From contig NZ_NKYF01000041.1 in NCBI RefSeq assembly GCF_002262885.1, positions 1-64,000 on the forward strand: DNA of 64,000 nucleotides, in the 5' to 3' direction. The notes under the pieces were generated by a model. The model was not told where the DNA came from. It saw only the letters and a list, made by a program, of their open reading frames with translations, and ran no database searches. The DNA is from Pseudonocardia sp. MH-G8 (lineage in GTDB: Bacteria; Actinomycetota; Actinomycetes; Mycobacteriales; Pseudonocardiaceae). The position numbers were made by a program, and so were the translations under genes. This document shows positions 1-7,882 of this stretch, piece by piece (the first letter of the stretch is position 1; every line of letters starts with the position of its first letter).

Positions 1-2
1 AC

Positions 3-92
3 CTCTCCACCGCCGCCAAACACGGCAGGCACTTCTTCGACACCCTCGTCATGCTCGCCGAGGGACGGCCCTGGCTGCCCGCACCCCAATGA
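3..92 (+). CDS. C-terminal end of a probable transposase (gene starts before the window)
   Basis: An open frame enters from the left edge and encodes 29 residues ending EGRPWLPAPQ before a TGA at 90-92. The ending (STAAKHG, then a hydrophobic stretch, then a G-PWLP tail) resembles the C-terminus of IS66-type transposases, from memory of the family. The imperfect inverted repeat just downstream fits the edge of a mobile element. Only the tail is visible, so the family call is weak and it is unknown whether the gene is intact. Confidence 0.4.
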   Translation, partial: LSTAAKHGRHFFDTLVMLAEGRPWLPAPQ

Positions 93-110
93 CCTGACTA
101 GTTACCGCGA

Positions 111-341
111 CGAGTCCGTCGCTGCCGGGTGGGTGCCCACCTTGCGGTGGTCCCGTTCCACGCCCTTATCGATGATCAGCGGTCAGATCGACGGCGCGCC
201 CACTCCAGTGCCCGGCGGGATTAAGGACCGGCAACGAAGTTGCGCGGATCAGGTCCCTGTCCCGCTGGTCAAGGCCGTCTAGAAGGGGTTCGAGAACGGC
301 ACCACAGCCAGGTGGGCACCCACCCGGCCGCCACGGACTCG
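111..341. repeat. Imperfect inverted repeat, arms about 55 bp (111-165 and 285-341)
   Basis: The segment beginning GAGTCCGTCGCTGCCGGGTG at 112 returns in reverse complement ending at 340. About 34 of the first 39 positions match, and similarity continues more weakly to about 165 and 285. The core GGGTGGGTGCCCACC is itself partly palindromic. No convincing gene lies between the arms. The position just after a transposase tail suggests decayed element ends. A 15-bp direct repeat (GACGGCGCGCCCACT, 190-204 and 507-521) lies in the same gene-free stretch. Confidence 0.6.
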
Positions 342-422
342 TCCAGAACAGGCCTGGGCCCGCGTCGGGGACGACTACCCGGTCGACCACGGTATTCGTT
401 GCTTGTCCCCAACCCGGCCACC

Positions 423-452
423 TTCGGCGCGGAGGTCGACCTCGGCGCCGAA
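423..452. repeat. 30-bp near-perfect palindrome
   Basis: The arms are TTCGGCGCGGAGGTC (423-437) and GACCTCGGCGCCGAA (438-452), complementary except for one pair and with no loop. It lies in the roughly 600-bp gene-free stretch between the transposase tail and the HNH gene. As DNA it could be a protein-binding site or cruciform; as RNA a loopless hairpin is unlikely. Nothing else recognisable was seen in 93-627 apart from the repeats listed here. Confidence 0.6.
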
Positions 453-627
453 CCGACTGCGCGTGAGACCTGGAAATGGGGGTGGGGCAGGAGGTGTCGA
501 GCCGGGGACGGCGCGCCCACTGCAACCCGGGCTACGAGGCAGAGGAGGATCGCCTCTGATAGACCGGCAGACGACGTTTGCGGCAAGGGCGGCCAACACT
601 CGTTGTTCTGCTATCGAGATCATCTCG

Positions 628-710
628 GCGCGCAACGTTCACTATTGCACACGGTGGGATCACCCGAACAGACCCATGCCATCGAACACCTGTTCGACTA
701 AACTCGGGGT
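628..710 (+). promoter_or_regulatory. Upstream control segment duplicated at the other end of the window
   Basis: These 83 bases upstream of the HNH gene are almost identical to 63427-63508 upstream of the second HNH gene. The conserved part starts at GCGCGCAACGTTCACTATTG and runs to the start codon, with differences mainly around 650-660 and in the last few bases. Beyond position 628 the two loci diverge, so the repeated unit is promoter plus gene. It includes the SOS box annotated separately. Confidence 0.75.
682..697. promoter_or_regulatory. LexA (SOS) box upstream of the HNH gene
   Basis: TCGAAC-ACCT-GTTCGA is a perfect match to the mycobacterial/actinobacterial LexA operator consensus TCGAAC-N4-GTTCGA. 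It ends 13 bases before the ATG at 711. 13E12-family genes in Mycobacterium tuberculosis are known members of the LexA regulon, so the match has precedent. Damage-induced expression is the inference. Confidence 0.85.
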
Positions 711-1982
711 ATGTCCGCAGTCGCCGCCGCATACGAACGCCTCCACGAGGCGATCGAGGAGTTGCGGACGGCTGCGGAATCCGCCCTGGCCTCCGACAAT
801 GAGCTGCTGTCGGTGTTGTCGGTGACCGAAGGTGTGTCGCGGCAGTTGGATTACGTGACCGTCTCCACCACTGCCGCGCTGCAACGGCGCGGCACGTTCG
901 CCGAACGCGGCTATCGCAAACCCGAAGGCGCGTTGACCGATCTGCTGGGATGCGACTCCTACGAGGCGCGCCGCCGGGTGGTGGCCGCGGAGCAGGCGTG
1001 TGAGCAGGTCGGGTTCGACGGCACCGTGCTGCCCGCCCGGCTTCCGGCGACGGGGAAGGCGTTCGCGGCCGGTCAGGCCGGGCTGCGTCATGTCGAGGTC
1101 ATCGCCGCCCTTCTCAACACTGCGGAGGCTGGGCGGATCACCGACTGGAAGCGGGCGGGGTTGGAAGAGCAGCTGGCCGGTATGGCCGGCGAGTACTCGC
1201 CAGGGCAGCTACGCAAGATCGGCACCCAGCTCCTCGAGGCGCTGGACGGCGACGGCCCCGAGCCTGATGACAACCCGCCCGAGCCGGTCAACCGGCTGCA
1301 GGTCCGCAAGCGTCGCAACGGGTCGGGCGGCACGATCAGCGGGCAGTTCGACGATGCGGCGATGTTCGATGCGATCGCCACTGTGATCGATGCCAAGGCG
1401 AAGCCCCTCGGCCGCGATGATCAACGATCGACGGGGCAGCGTCAGGCCGAGGCCCTCGCCGATGCGTGCGGGTTCGTCCTCGCCCACGCCGACCACGCCA
1501 CCCTCCCCGACGCCGGTGGGCGACGGCCGCACCTGAACGTGCTGATCCGGCTCGAGGACCTCGAAGCCCGTGCCCGGTCAGCCGTGCTCGACTTCGGCGG
1601 CCGCATGACCGCAGAGTCGTTGCGGATGCTGGCCTGCGACGCCGCCGTCGTACCCATCGTCATGAACGGCGCCGGACAACCCCTCGACGTGGGACGCTCC
1701 ACCCGCGTGATCCCCGACGGGTTGCGCAGGGCGGTCACCGCCCGCGACCGTGGATGCGCCCACCCGGGCTGCGACCGGACACCTTCTTGGTGCGAAATCC
1801 ACCACATCTGGGAGTGGGAGCACGGCGGCCCCACCGAACTGGGCAACCTGGTGAGCTTGTGCAAGGTGCACCACCGCTTGATCCACGATTCCGGGTGGGT
1901 GGTGCGGATCCGTGACGGGTTACCGGAGTTCATCCCACCGAAATGGATCGACCCGGAACAAAAACCCCGCCGAAACCTGTAA
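711..1982 (+). CDS. 13E12/DUF222 family protein with C-terminal HNH endonuclease domain
   Basis: A 423-residue protein. The N-terminal two thirds is the helical DUF222/13E12 region (RRGTFAERGYRKPEGALTDL near residues 60-80). The C-terminal HNH nuclease fold spans roughly residues 345-392: paired cysteines in CAHPGC (C349, C354), then CEIHH (C361, H364, H365), and GNLVSLCKVHH. These can form the zinc site and the beta-beta-alpha-metal catalytic site, so a DNA endonuclease is likely although the biological role of the family is unknown. The ATG at 711 lies 13 bases after a LexA box. A second copy starts at 63509; over the 164 residues available there they share about 85% identity, rising sharply after residue 52. 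Such genes are often multicopy and mobile or intron-like in actinobacteria. Confidence 0.9.
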   Translation: MSAVAAAYERLHEAIEELRTAAESALASDNELLSVLSVTEGVSRQLDYVTVSTTAALQRRGTFAERGYRKPEGALTDLLGCDSYEARRRVVAAEQACEQVGFDGTVLPARLPATGKAFAAGQAGLRHVEVIAALLNTAEAGRITDWKRAGLEEQLAGMAGEYSPGQLRKIGTQLLEALDGDGPEPDDNPPEPVNRLQVRKRRNGSGGTISGQFDDAAMFDAIATVIDAKAKPLGRDDQRSTGQRQAEALADACGFVLAHADHATLPDAGGRRPHLNVLIRLEDLEARARSAVLDFGGRMTAESLRMLACDAAVVPIVMNGAGQPLDVGRSTRVIPDGLRRAVTARDRGCAHPGCDRTPSWCEIHHIWEWEHGGPTELGNLVSLCKVHHRLIHDSGWVVRIRDGLPEFIPPKWIDPEQKPRRNL

Positions 1983-2085
1983 CACGTTGTTGTCGCCGCC
2001 CTCCAAGACGACCAATTCGCTGCTGCGACGTGCACACCGGGGAGGACCTGATACTCGAGGGCGCCCGCGTCGAGGGGCTGAGGAG

Positions 2086-3051
2086 TCAGGTTCCCGCCTC
2101 CGCGTCCAGCGCGACGATCGCCGCGGCCTGCGGCGCGTCCACGACCAGCTCGCTGATCAGCCCCGCGCGGGCGGCGGCCAGCGTGGAGCGGGCCCGGTAC
2201 TCGCCGAAGCTGGTGGCGATCCGGCGCGGGATGGCGCGAAGCGCATCCGCGGTGATCCCGACGATGCGCTCGTCGAGGGCCGGGCTGACGGGGCGGCCTG
2301 CCTCGTCGAAGACCCGGCCGCTGATCTCGCCGATCGCGCCCGCGGCGCCCACCTGCTCGGCCAGCTCCCGGGGCAGCAGCGGGTACACCGCGGAGCCGTA
2401 CTCGCTCCAGTGGCCCACCGACACGACCGCGACGTCGAGGCGTTCCACGCGGTCGAGGCAGGCGGCGATCTCGGGCTGTGCGCGCAGGGCGCGCGCGGTG
2501 CCGGCCTCGGCCACGAACAGCGGCGCGTAGAAGGGGTGCGCGGTGCCGCCGGCGATCCGGGCCACCTCCCGGGTGACCTCGACCGATCCCATCCGGTCTC
2601 CCGGCAGTGTCACCACCCCGGCCAGCTGGACGACGTCGCACGGCGCCATGCGCGCGAGGTGGGCCGGCAGCCGCTCGATGATGCGGCTCCAGGTCAGGCC
2701 CACCGACCGCCCCTCGCCGACGGTGGTGGCCAGCACGCCGGCCAGCGCCTCGGCCACGGCGTCGGCGGCTCCGTCGGCGCCGGCGGCAGGCGCGATCCCG
2801 ACCACGACGGCCCGCTCGATGCCCAGGACCGCGGCGAGCCGGTCTCCGAGGGCGGCGTGCTCGTCGCCGGGGTCACCGACGCGGATCTGCACCATCCCGG
2901 TGTCCCGGGCCTCCCGCAGCGCGCGGGCCACCTGCCACCGGCTCAGCCCGGTCTGCTGCGCGATCTCGACCTTCGAGCGGTCATCGAGGTAGTAGGCCTG
3001 GGCGACCTGCAGCAGCAGGTGCCTCTCGAAGGCCGCGCTGCGACCGTCCAC
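2086..3051 (-). CDS. SorC-family sugar-responsive transcriptional regulator
   Basis: An N-terminal helix-turn-helix (residues about 8-50, with DDRSKVEIAQQTGLSRWQVA) is followed by the SorC sugar-phosphate-binding domain (RVGDP, GLTWSRIIERLP, then a C-terminal GEISGRVFDEAGRP segment). The family binds phosphorylated sugars and controls sugar catabolic operons. I chose the GTG at 3051 because a GGAGG lies 10 bases upstream; a GTG at 3060 is also possible but sits only one base from that site. The gene is divergent from the MFS-sulfatase operon, and the gap holds inverted repeats that are good candidates for its operator. It probably controls both itself and the transporter-sulfatase pair. Confidence 0.85.
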   Translation of the reverse strand: MDGRSAAFERHLLLQVAQAYYLDDRSKVEIAQQTGLSRWQVARALREARDTGMVQIRVGDPGDEHAALGDRLAAVLGIERAVVVGIAPAAGADGAADAVAEALAGVLATTVGEGRSVGLTWSRIIERLPAHLARMAPCDVVQLAGVVTLPGDRMGSVEVTREVARIAGGTAHPFYAPLFVAEAGTARALRAQPEIAACLDRVERLDVAVVSVGHWSEYGSAVYPLLPRELAEQVGAAGAIGEISGRVFDEAGRPVSPALDERIVGITADALRAIPRRIATSFGEYRARSTLAAARAGLISELVVDAPQAAAIVALDAEAGT

Positions 3052-3081
3052 GGGGCTCACACCTCCACCATAACTCACATC

Positions 3082-3173
3082 TGAGCGATAGGTATCGCGC
3101 CATTGAGAGGTCGAGAGATTTCCTGCTAGCGTCCGCTCACCAGATGAGCGGAGCAGTTCGCTCACTTGAGCGA
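3082..3173. promoter_or_regulatory. Operator array of TGAGCGR half-sites between SorC regulator and MFS-sulfatase operon
   Basis: Five copies of the half-site TGAGCG(A/G) or its complement lie in the divergent gap. CCGCTCA (3133-3139) pairs with TGAGCGG (3145-3151). TCGCTCA (3158-3164) pairs with TGAGCGA (3167-3173), 18 bases before the transporter ATG at 3192. A lone TGAGCGA lies at 3082-3088. Both inverted repeats are perfect in their 7-bp arms. Such clustering in about 90 bp is unlikely by chance, and the SorC-type regulator is the obvious ligand. Confidence 0.7.
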
Positions 3174-3191
3174 TTCCCAAGGACGGGCCAG

Positions 3192-4508
3192 ATGACCGAG
3201 CGGGCAGCACCGACGCCGCACTCCCCGTGGAAGGCGGTCGGCGCCGCATTCTCCGGCAGCTTCATCGAGTGGTACGACTTCTACCTCTTCGGCACCGCGG
3301 CGGCCCTCGTCTTCCCGGTGCTGTTCTTCCCCGGTGACGACCCCACCGCGAGCGTGATCGAGTCCTTCGGGGCGTTCGCCGCCGGGTTCCTGACGCGCCC
3401 GCTCGGCGCCCTGCTCTTCGGGCACTTCGGCGACCGGATCGGGCGCAAGCCGATGCTGATGCTCACCGTGCTGCTGATCGGCGCGGTCACCTGCGTCATC
3501 GGCCTGCTGCCGACTCACGAATCCATCGGCGCCTGGGCCGCCGCCGCGCTGATCGCGCTGCGCCTGCTGCAGGGCATCGGCATCGGCGGGGAGTTCGGCG
3601 GCGGGTCGCTGCTGGCCCTGGAGTCCGCGCCGACGGGCAAGCGCGGCTTCATGGGCAGCTTCCACCAGATGGGCACCCCGGCGGGCCTGCTGGTGTCGAC
3701 GGGGATCGTCAGCCTGGTGAGCCTCCTGCCCGAGGAGCAGTTCCTCGCCTGGGGCTGGCGGCTGCCGTTCCTGCTCAGCGGCGTGTTCGTCGTGATCGCC
3801 CTGATCGTGCGCTCCCGGGTGCCCGAGACGCCCGCGTTCGAGGCGAGCCGCGCCAAGGTCGACCGCCTCCCGATGGCCACGCTCTTCCGCACCCAGTGGC
3901 GCAACGTCCTGCTCGGCATCGGCGCCCGGATGGCCGACGCGGTGACGTTCAACGTCATCAACGTCTTCGCGATCTCGTTCGCCACCACGCACCTGGGGCT
4001 TCCGAAGTCGATGATCCTCAACGGGTTCGTCCTCGCCGCCGCGGTCGAGATCGTGCTGCTGCCGTTCCTCGGCCGGCTCTCCGACCGCATCGGTCGCCGG
4101 CCGGTCTACCTCACGGGCGTGCTGCTCTGCGGCGTCGGCGGGCTCCTCTACTTCCCGGTGCTCGCCACCGGCAACACGGTGCTGGTCTGGACGGCCATCG
4201 TGGTGCTGGTCGCCGCCGGTACCGGGTGCATGTTCGCGATCCAGGGCGCCTACTTCGCCGAGATGTTCTCCACGCGCACCCGCTACACCGGGCTCGGCGT
4301 CGTCTACCAGGGCTCGGCCCTGCTGGGCGGAGCGCCGACACCCGCGATCGCGCTGGCGCTGGCCGCGGCGTTCGGCTACTCGTACTGGCCGCCGGCGATC
4401 TTCCTCGCCGCCATGTGCGCCGTCAGCGCCGTCTGCGTGCTGCTGACGACGGAGACCCACCGCTCCGACCTGGTCGAGGACCGCGACGCCGCGGCCGCCA
4501 CCCGCTGA
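3192..4508 (+). CDS. MFS transporter of the metabolite:proton symporter type
   Basis: A 438-residue integral membrane protein with about 12 hydrophobic segments. It begins with the SGSFIEWYDFYLFG signature of the metabolite:H+ symporter (MHS) branch and carries the loop motif GHFGDRIGRKP after helix 2 and RLSDRIGRRP in the second half. It should import a small organic solute across the cytoplasmic membrane with protons. The ATG at 3192 is preceded by AAGGA eight bases upstream; an earlier in-frame ATG at 3144 would start inside the operator array and has no ribosome site. The sulfatase gene follows after 20 bases, so the transported compound is probably a sulfate ester or a product of one. 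Confidence 0.85.
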   Translation: MTERAAPTPHSPWKAVGAAFSGSFIEWYDFYLFGTAAALVFPVLFFPGDDPTASVIESFGAFAAGFLTRPLGALLFGHFGDRIGRKPMLMLTVLLIGAVTCVIGLLPTHESIGAWAAAALIALRLLQGIGIGGEFGGGSLLALESAPTGKRGFMGSFHQMGTPAGLLVSTGIVSLVSLLPEEQFLAWGWRLPFLLSGVFVVIALIVRSRVPETPAFEASRAKVDRLPMATLFRTQWRNVLLGIGARMADAVTFNVINVFAISFATTHLGLPKSMILNGFVLAAAVEIVLLPFLGRLSDRIGRRPVYLTGVLLCGVGGLLYFPVLATGNTVLVWTAIVVLVAAGTGCMFAIQGAYFAEMFSTRTRYTGLGVVYQGSALLGGAPTPAIALALAAAFGYSYWPPAIFLAAMCAVSAVCVLLTTETHRSDLVEDRDAAAATR

Positions 4509-4528
4509 CGACAAGAAGGAGTTCCCGC

Positions 4529-5971
4529 GTGACCGCCGCGGCACCCCGTCCGAACATCGTGCTCATCATGACCGACCAGCAGCGCTTCGACTCGATCGCG
4601 GCGCTCGGCCACGCCCACGTCGACACGCCGAACCTGGACCGGTTGGCCCGCGAGGGCGCCGGTTTCACCCAGGCCTACGTCGCGTCGCCGTCGTGCGCGC
4701 CCTCGCGCGCGAGCCTGTTCACCGGCCTCTACCCGCACACGTCGGGCGTGCTGCGCAACGACGACCGATGGGCGCACTCCTGGGTGGAGGACCTGGCCGA
4801 GGCCGGCTACCGCTGCACCAGCATCGGCAAGATGCACACCTACCCCTACGAGGCGCCGGTCGGTTTCGCCGAGCGCCACGTGGTGGAGAACAAGGACCGC
4901 GCGCACCCGAGCCTGCCGTACTTCCTCGACCAGTGGGACAAGGCGCTGTGGGTCCGCGGCGAGGAGAAGCCCAGCCGCGTCACCTACCGCCGCCGCGCCG
5001 ACTACGGCGAGCGCCTCGGCGCCTTCGAGTGGGAGCTGCCCGAGGACCTGCACGCCGACAACTTCGTCGGCAACCTCGCCCGGCACTGGCTCGACACCTA
5101 CCCCGACCACGACGCCCCGTTCTTCCTGCAGGTCGGCTTCCCCGGCCCGCACCCGCCCTACGACCCCCCGCCGCGCCACCTCGACCCCTACCGGGAGCGG
5201 GAGATGCCCGCAGCGCACCGCACCCCCGAGGACCTCGACGCCCAGCCGGCGCCCCTCAAGGCGCTGCGCCGCCAGCACGTGGACAACGACCACGACGCGA
5301 TCGTCCACCTGGAGGACTCCACCGAGGAGCAGCTGCAGCGCCAGCGCCGCCACTACTACGCGAACGTCTCGCTCATCGACGAGCAGGTGGGCGGGCTGCT
5401 GCAGGCGCTGGAGGACCGCGGCGTCCTGGAGAACACGGTCGTGGTCTTCACGTCCGACCACGGTGACGCGCTGGGCGACCACGGGCACTCGCAGAAGTGG
5501 ACGATGTACGAGCCCAGCGTGCACGTCCCGCTGCTGGTCTGGGGCCCCGGCCGCGTGCGCCCCGGCCTCGTCCTCGACGGCCTGACCTCGTTGATGGACA
5601 TCGGGCCGACCGTCCTGGAGCTGGCCGGGCTCCGCCCGCCGGCGTGGATGGAGGCCGAGTCGCTGGTCCCGGCGCTGCAGGGCCAGCCGTGGGAAGGTCG
5701 CAGCCACGTGTTCTCCGAGCACGCCCGCGACCTGATCCTCACCGACACGGAACTCATGACGATGGTGCGCGACTCCCGCTACAAGCTCGTGGAGTTCTCC
5801 GACCACGCCCACGGCCAGCTGTTCGACCTGGAGACCGACCCGTCCGAGGAACAGAACCTCTTCGACGATCCCGGCTACCGGTCCGTGCGCGACGAACTGC
5901 ACGAGACGGTGAACCGCTGGCGGGTGAGCAGCGCGATGCACACGGCAACGTGGGCGAAGGCCTTTCGCTGA
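4529..5971 (+). CDS. Type I sulfatase (arylsulfatase family)
   Basis: A 480-residue alkaline-phosphatase-superfamily hydrolase. The N-terminus PNIVLIMTDQQ gives the metal-binding aspartate, and CAPSRASLFTG carries the C-x-P-S-R sulfatase signature whose cysteine (C56) is converted to formylglycine in this family. Later FTSDHGDALGDHG supplies further metal ligands, and SQKWTMYEPSVHVPLLV is typical of choline-sulfatase-like members. It should remove sulfate from an organic sulfate ester. No signal peptide is visible, so it likely acts in the cytoplasm on imported substrate. The GTG at 4529 is preceded by AAGGAG. It forms an operon with the upstream MFS transporter. No maturase (formylglycine-generating enzyme) was found in the window. 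Confidence 0.88.
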   Translation: MTAAAPRPNIVLIMTDQQRFDSIAALGHAHVDTPNLDRLAREGAGFTQAYVASPSCAPSRASLFTGLYPHTSGVLRNDDRWAHSWVEDLAEAGYRCTSIGKMHTYPYEAPVGFAERHVVENKDRAHPSLPYFLDQWDKALWVRGEEKPSRVTYRRRADYGERLGAFEWELPEDLHADNFVGNLARHWLDTYPDHDAPFFLQVGFPGPHPPYDPPPRHLDPYREREMPAAHRTPEDLDAQPAPLKALRRQHVDNDHDAIVHLEDSTEEQLQRQRRHYYANVSLIDEQVGGLLQALEDRGVLENTVVVFTSDHGDALGDHGHSQKWTMYEPSVHVPLLVWGPGRVRPGLVLDGLTSLMDIGPTVLELAGLRPPAWMEAESLVPALQGQPWEGRSHVFSEHARDLILTDTELMTMVRDSRYKLVEFSDHAHGQLFDLETDPSEEQNLFDDPGYRSVRDELHETVNRWRVSSAMHTATWAKAFR

Positions 5972-5993
5972 TCCACCACCGCCTGTACGAGCC

Positions 5994-6695
5994 TTACGAG
6001 ACCAGGCCCGCTCGGAACGCGAAGACGACTGCCTGGACCCGGTCCCGGGAGTCGGTCTTGGCGAGGATGTGCCCTACGTGGGTCTTCACCGTGGCCTCGG
6101 AGACGAACTGCTCCGCCGCGATCTCGGTGTTGGTCGCCCCCTGCCCCATCAGCGTCAGCACCTCGCGCTCGCGCGGGGTGAGCCGGGCGAGGACGGCGGC
6201 GATCTCGCCGGTGGGTCCCTCCGCCCGGGCGGCATCGGGCGGCGCGGCGGCCAGCAGCGGCGCGGCCTGGCGCAGCAGCCGCCGGGTGGAGACCGCGTCG
6301 ACCATCGCCTCGCCCCGGTACACGGTGTGCACGGCCTCGATGAGCTTCTCCGGGGTGACGTCCTTGAGCAGGAAGCCGCTGGCCCCGGCCGCGATGGCCC
6401 GGGTCACCGACGCGTCGAGGTCGAAGGTGGTCAGCACGACCACGCGGACGTCCGGGCGGGTGGCGACGATCCGGCGGGTGGCCGCGATGCCGTCCAGGCG
6501 CGGCATCCGGATGTCCATCAGGACGACGTCGACCGCCATGCGCTCCAGGACGTCGAGCGCGTCCTGCCCGTCGGCCGCCTCCGCCACCACGGTGATGTCG
6601 GGCCGGGAGTTCAGGACCATGCAGAAGCCGGCGCGCACGAGCTGCTGGTCGTCGACCACCAGCACGCGCACGGCGTCGTCGGGGCCGTCGGTCAT
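5994..6695 (-). CDS. NarL/LuxR-family response regulator
   Basis: A 233-residue protein with an N-terminal receiver domain (acidic pair D15/D16, phosphorylation site D61 in LMDIRMPR, conserved T in VVLTTF and K in LLKDV). A C-terminal LuxR-type helix-turn-helix follows (LTPREREVLTLMGQGATNTEIA). Phosphorylated by the adjacent kinase, it should bind DNA as a dimer. Its ATG at 6695 overlaps the kinase stop codon as ATGA, showing translational coupling. It converges with the sulfatase gene with a 22-base gap. The target is unknown; the co-transcribed membrane acyltransferase-like gene hints at envelope modification or stress. Confidence 0.92.
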   Translation of the reverse strand: MTDGPDDAVRVLVVDDQQLVRAGFCMVLNSRPDITVVAEAADGQDALDVLERMAVDVVLMDIRMPRLDGIAATRRIVATRPDVRVVVLTTFDLDASVTRAIAAGASGFLLKDVTPEKLIEAVHTVYRGEAMVDAVSTRRLLRQAAPLLAAAPPDAARAEGPTGEIAAVLARLTPREREVLTLMGQGATNTEIAAEQFVSEATVKTHVGHILAKTDSRDRVQAVVFAFRAGLVS

Positions 6696-7882
6696 GACCG
6701 GGGAGCGTAGGGAAGCACGGCGTGCACGGCGAAGCCGCCGCCGGGTCGCGGCCCGGCCTCGAGGTGCCCGCCGTGCAACGCGGCGCGTTCGCGCATGCCC
6801 TGCAGCCCGCGCCCCCGGCGGTCGTCGTCCACGGCCGGGCCGACGCCGTCGTCGGTCACCCGCACGGTCAGGTCGTCGCGCCGCCACTCCAGCTCCACGT
6901 GCGCCTCGGCGCCCGCGCCCGCGTGCTTGAGCACGTTGGTCAGCGCCTCCTGGACGACGCGGTACGCGGCGAGCCCGGCGGCGGCCGGCAGGTCCCGCGC
7001 CTCGCCGGTGACGGTGAGGCGCACCGGTGTGCCGGCCGCCCGGATCTCCTCGACCAGTCCCGGGATCAGCGAGGGATCGGGCTGCGGGCCCGGACCGTCC
7101 GCCGCCGCACCGCCCTCGTCGGCCCGGAGCATGCCCAGGAGCCCGCGGACGTCGGCGAGCGCCTCACGTCCGATCGCGGCGATCCCGGTGAGGGCCTCGG
7201 CGGCAGCGGCCGGGTTGTCGGCCGCGACGTACCGGCCGCCGTCGGCCTGCACCACGATCACCGACAGCGAGTGCGCGACGATGTCGTGCATCTCCCGCGC
7301 GATGCGGGCCCGCTCGGCCAGCGCGGCCAGGTGGCTCTCCTGCTCGCGCTCCACCTCGAGCATCCGAGCCCGCTCCTGCAGCTGCTCGAGGCTGATCCGC
7401 CGCGCCCGTCGCAGCGAACCCGCCAGCCAGGCCGTCAGCGTGAAGGAGATGCCGAACCCGATCATGACGGCCACGACCCCCGGCGCCAGCGGCTCGGCGG
7501 CCACGCCGATCACGACCGTCTCGAGTCCGACGCCCGCGGCCGTCACCACCACCGCCAGCGGGCCCGACCAGCGGGGCCCGTAGGCGGCCGCGGAGTAGAC
7601 CGCGACCAGTACCGCGGGGAGGACCACTATGGGGGCGGCCATCACCACCAGCGCGACGGCCCCGACCAGGGCGACGGCGATCGCCGCGGGCATCGGGTAG
7701 CGGCGGCGCACCACCAGCGGCAGCGCGGCGGCGACCGCGACCGCGATGTCCGTCCCGTTCCGCACCCAGGAGTAGACGATCGCCACGAGGCCCGCGGCGA
7801 GCACTGTGTCGACCACGAGCGGGTGGGTGTGCAGCCAGCCGCTGATCCGCTGCATCGGGTCGACGCGCCCCGTCGCCGTCAC
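6692..7882 (-). CDS. Sensor histidine kinase (HisKA_3 type)
   Basis: A 396-residue membrane kinase. Residues about 20-155 contain several transmembrane segments with very short loops, then a coiled-coil-like linker (LEQLQERARMLEVEREQ). The dimerisation/phosphoacceptor motif is REMHDIVAHSL with H199. The ATPase domain has EALTNVLKHA (N box), DDGVG (G1) and GRGLQGMRERA (G2). The lack of a large extracellular domain suggests sensing within the membrane. The GTG at 7882 overlaps the preceding gene's TGA as GTGA, and the 3' end overlaps the response regulator start. The three genes form one operon. Confidence 0.92.
   Translation of the reverse strand: MTATGRVDPMQRISGWLHTHPLVVDTVLAAGLVAIVYSWVRNGTDIAVAVAAALPLVVRRRYPMPAAIAVALVGAVALVVMAAPIVVLPAVLVAVYSAAAYGPRWSGPLAVVVTAAGVGLETVVIGVAAEPLAPGVVAVMIGFGISFTLTAWLAGSLRRARRISLEQLQERARMLEVEREQESHLAALAERARIAREMHDIVAHSLSVIVVQADGGRYVAADNPAAAAEALTGIAAIGREALADVRGLLGMLRADEGGAAADGPGPQPDPSLIPGLVEEIRAAGTPVRLTVTGEARDLPAAAGLAAYRVVQEALTNVLKHAGAGAEAHVELEWRRDDLTVRVTDDGVGPAVDDDRRGRGLQGMRERAALHGGHLEAGPRPGGGFAVHAVLPYAPRS

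Noticed and set aside
240..825. Several overlapping short frames between the transposase tail and the HNH gene
   Set aside because: No ribosome sites or recognisable domains, and they run through inverted repeats and the SOS box; best seen as non-coding.
3162..4544. Long minus-strand open frame (460 codons) opposite the MFS gene
   Set aside because: It is antisense to a well-supported transporter, rich in Arg/Gln/Asp/His low-complexity typical of the reverse strand of high-GC genes, and has no recognisable domain.
4376..5941. 521-codon minus-strand frame opposite the sulfatase
   Set aside because: It covers the sulfatase completely on the other strand and reads as Val/Gly/Ala/Arg-rich shadow sequence with no motif.
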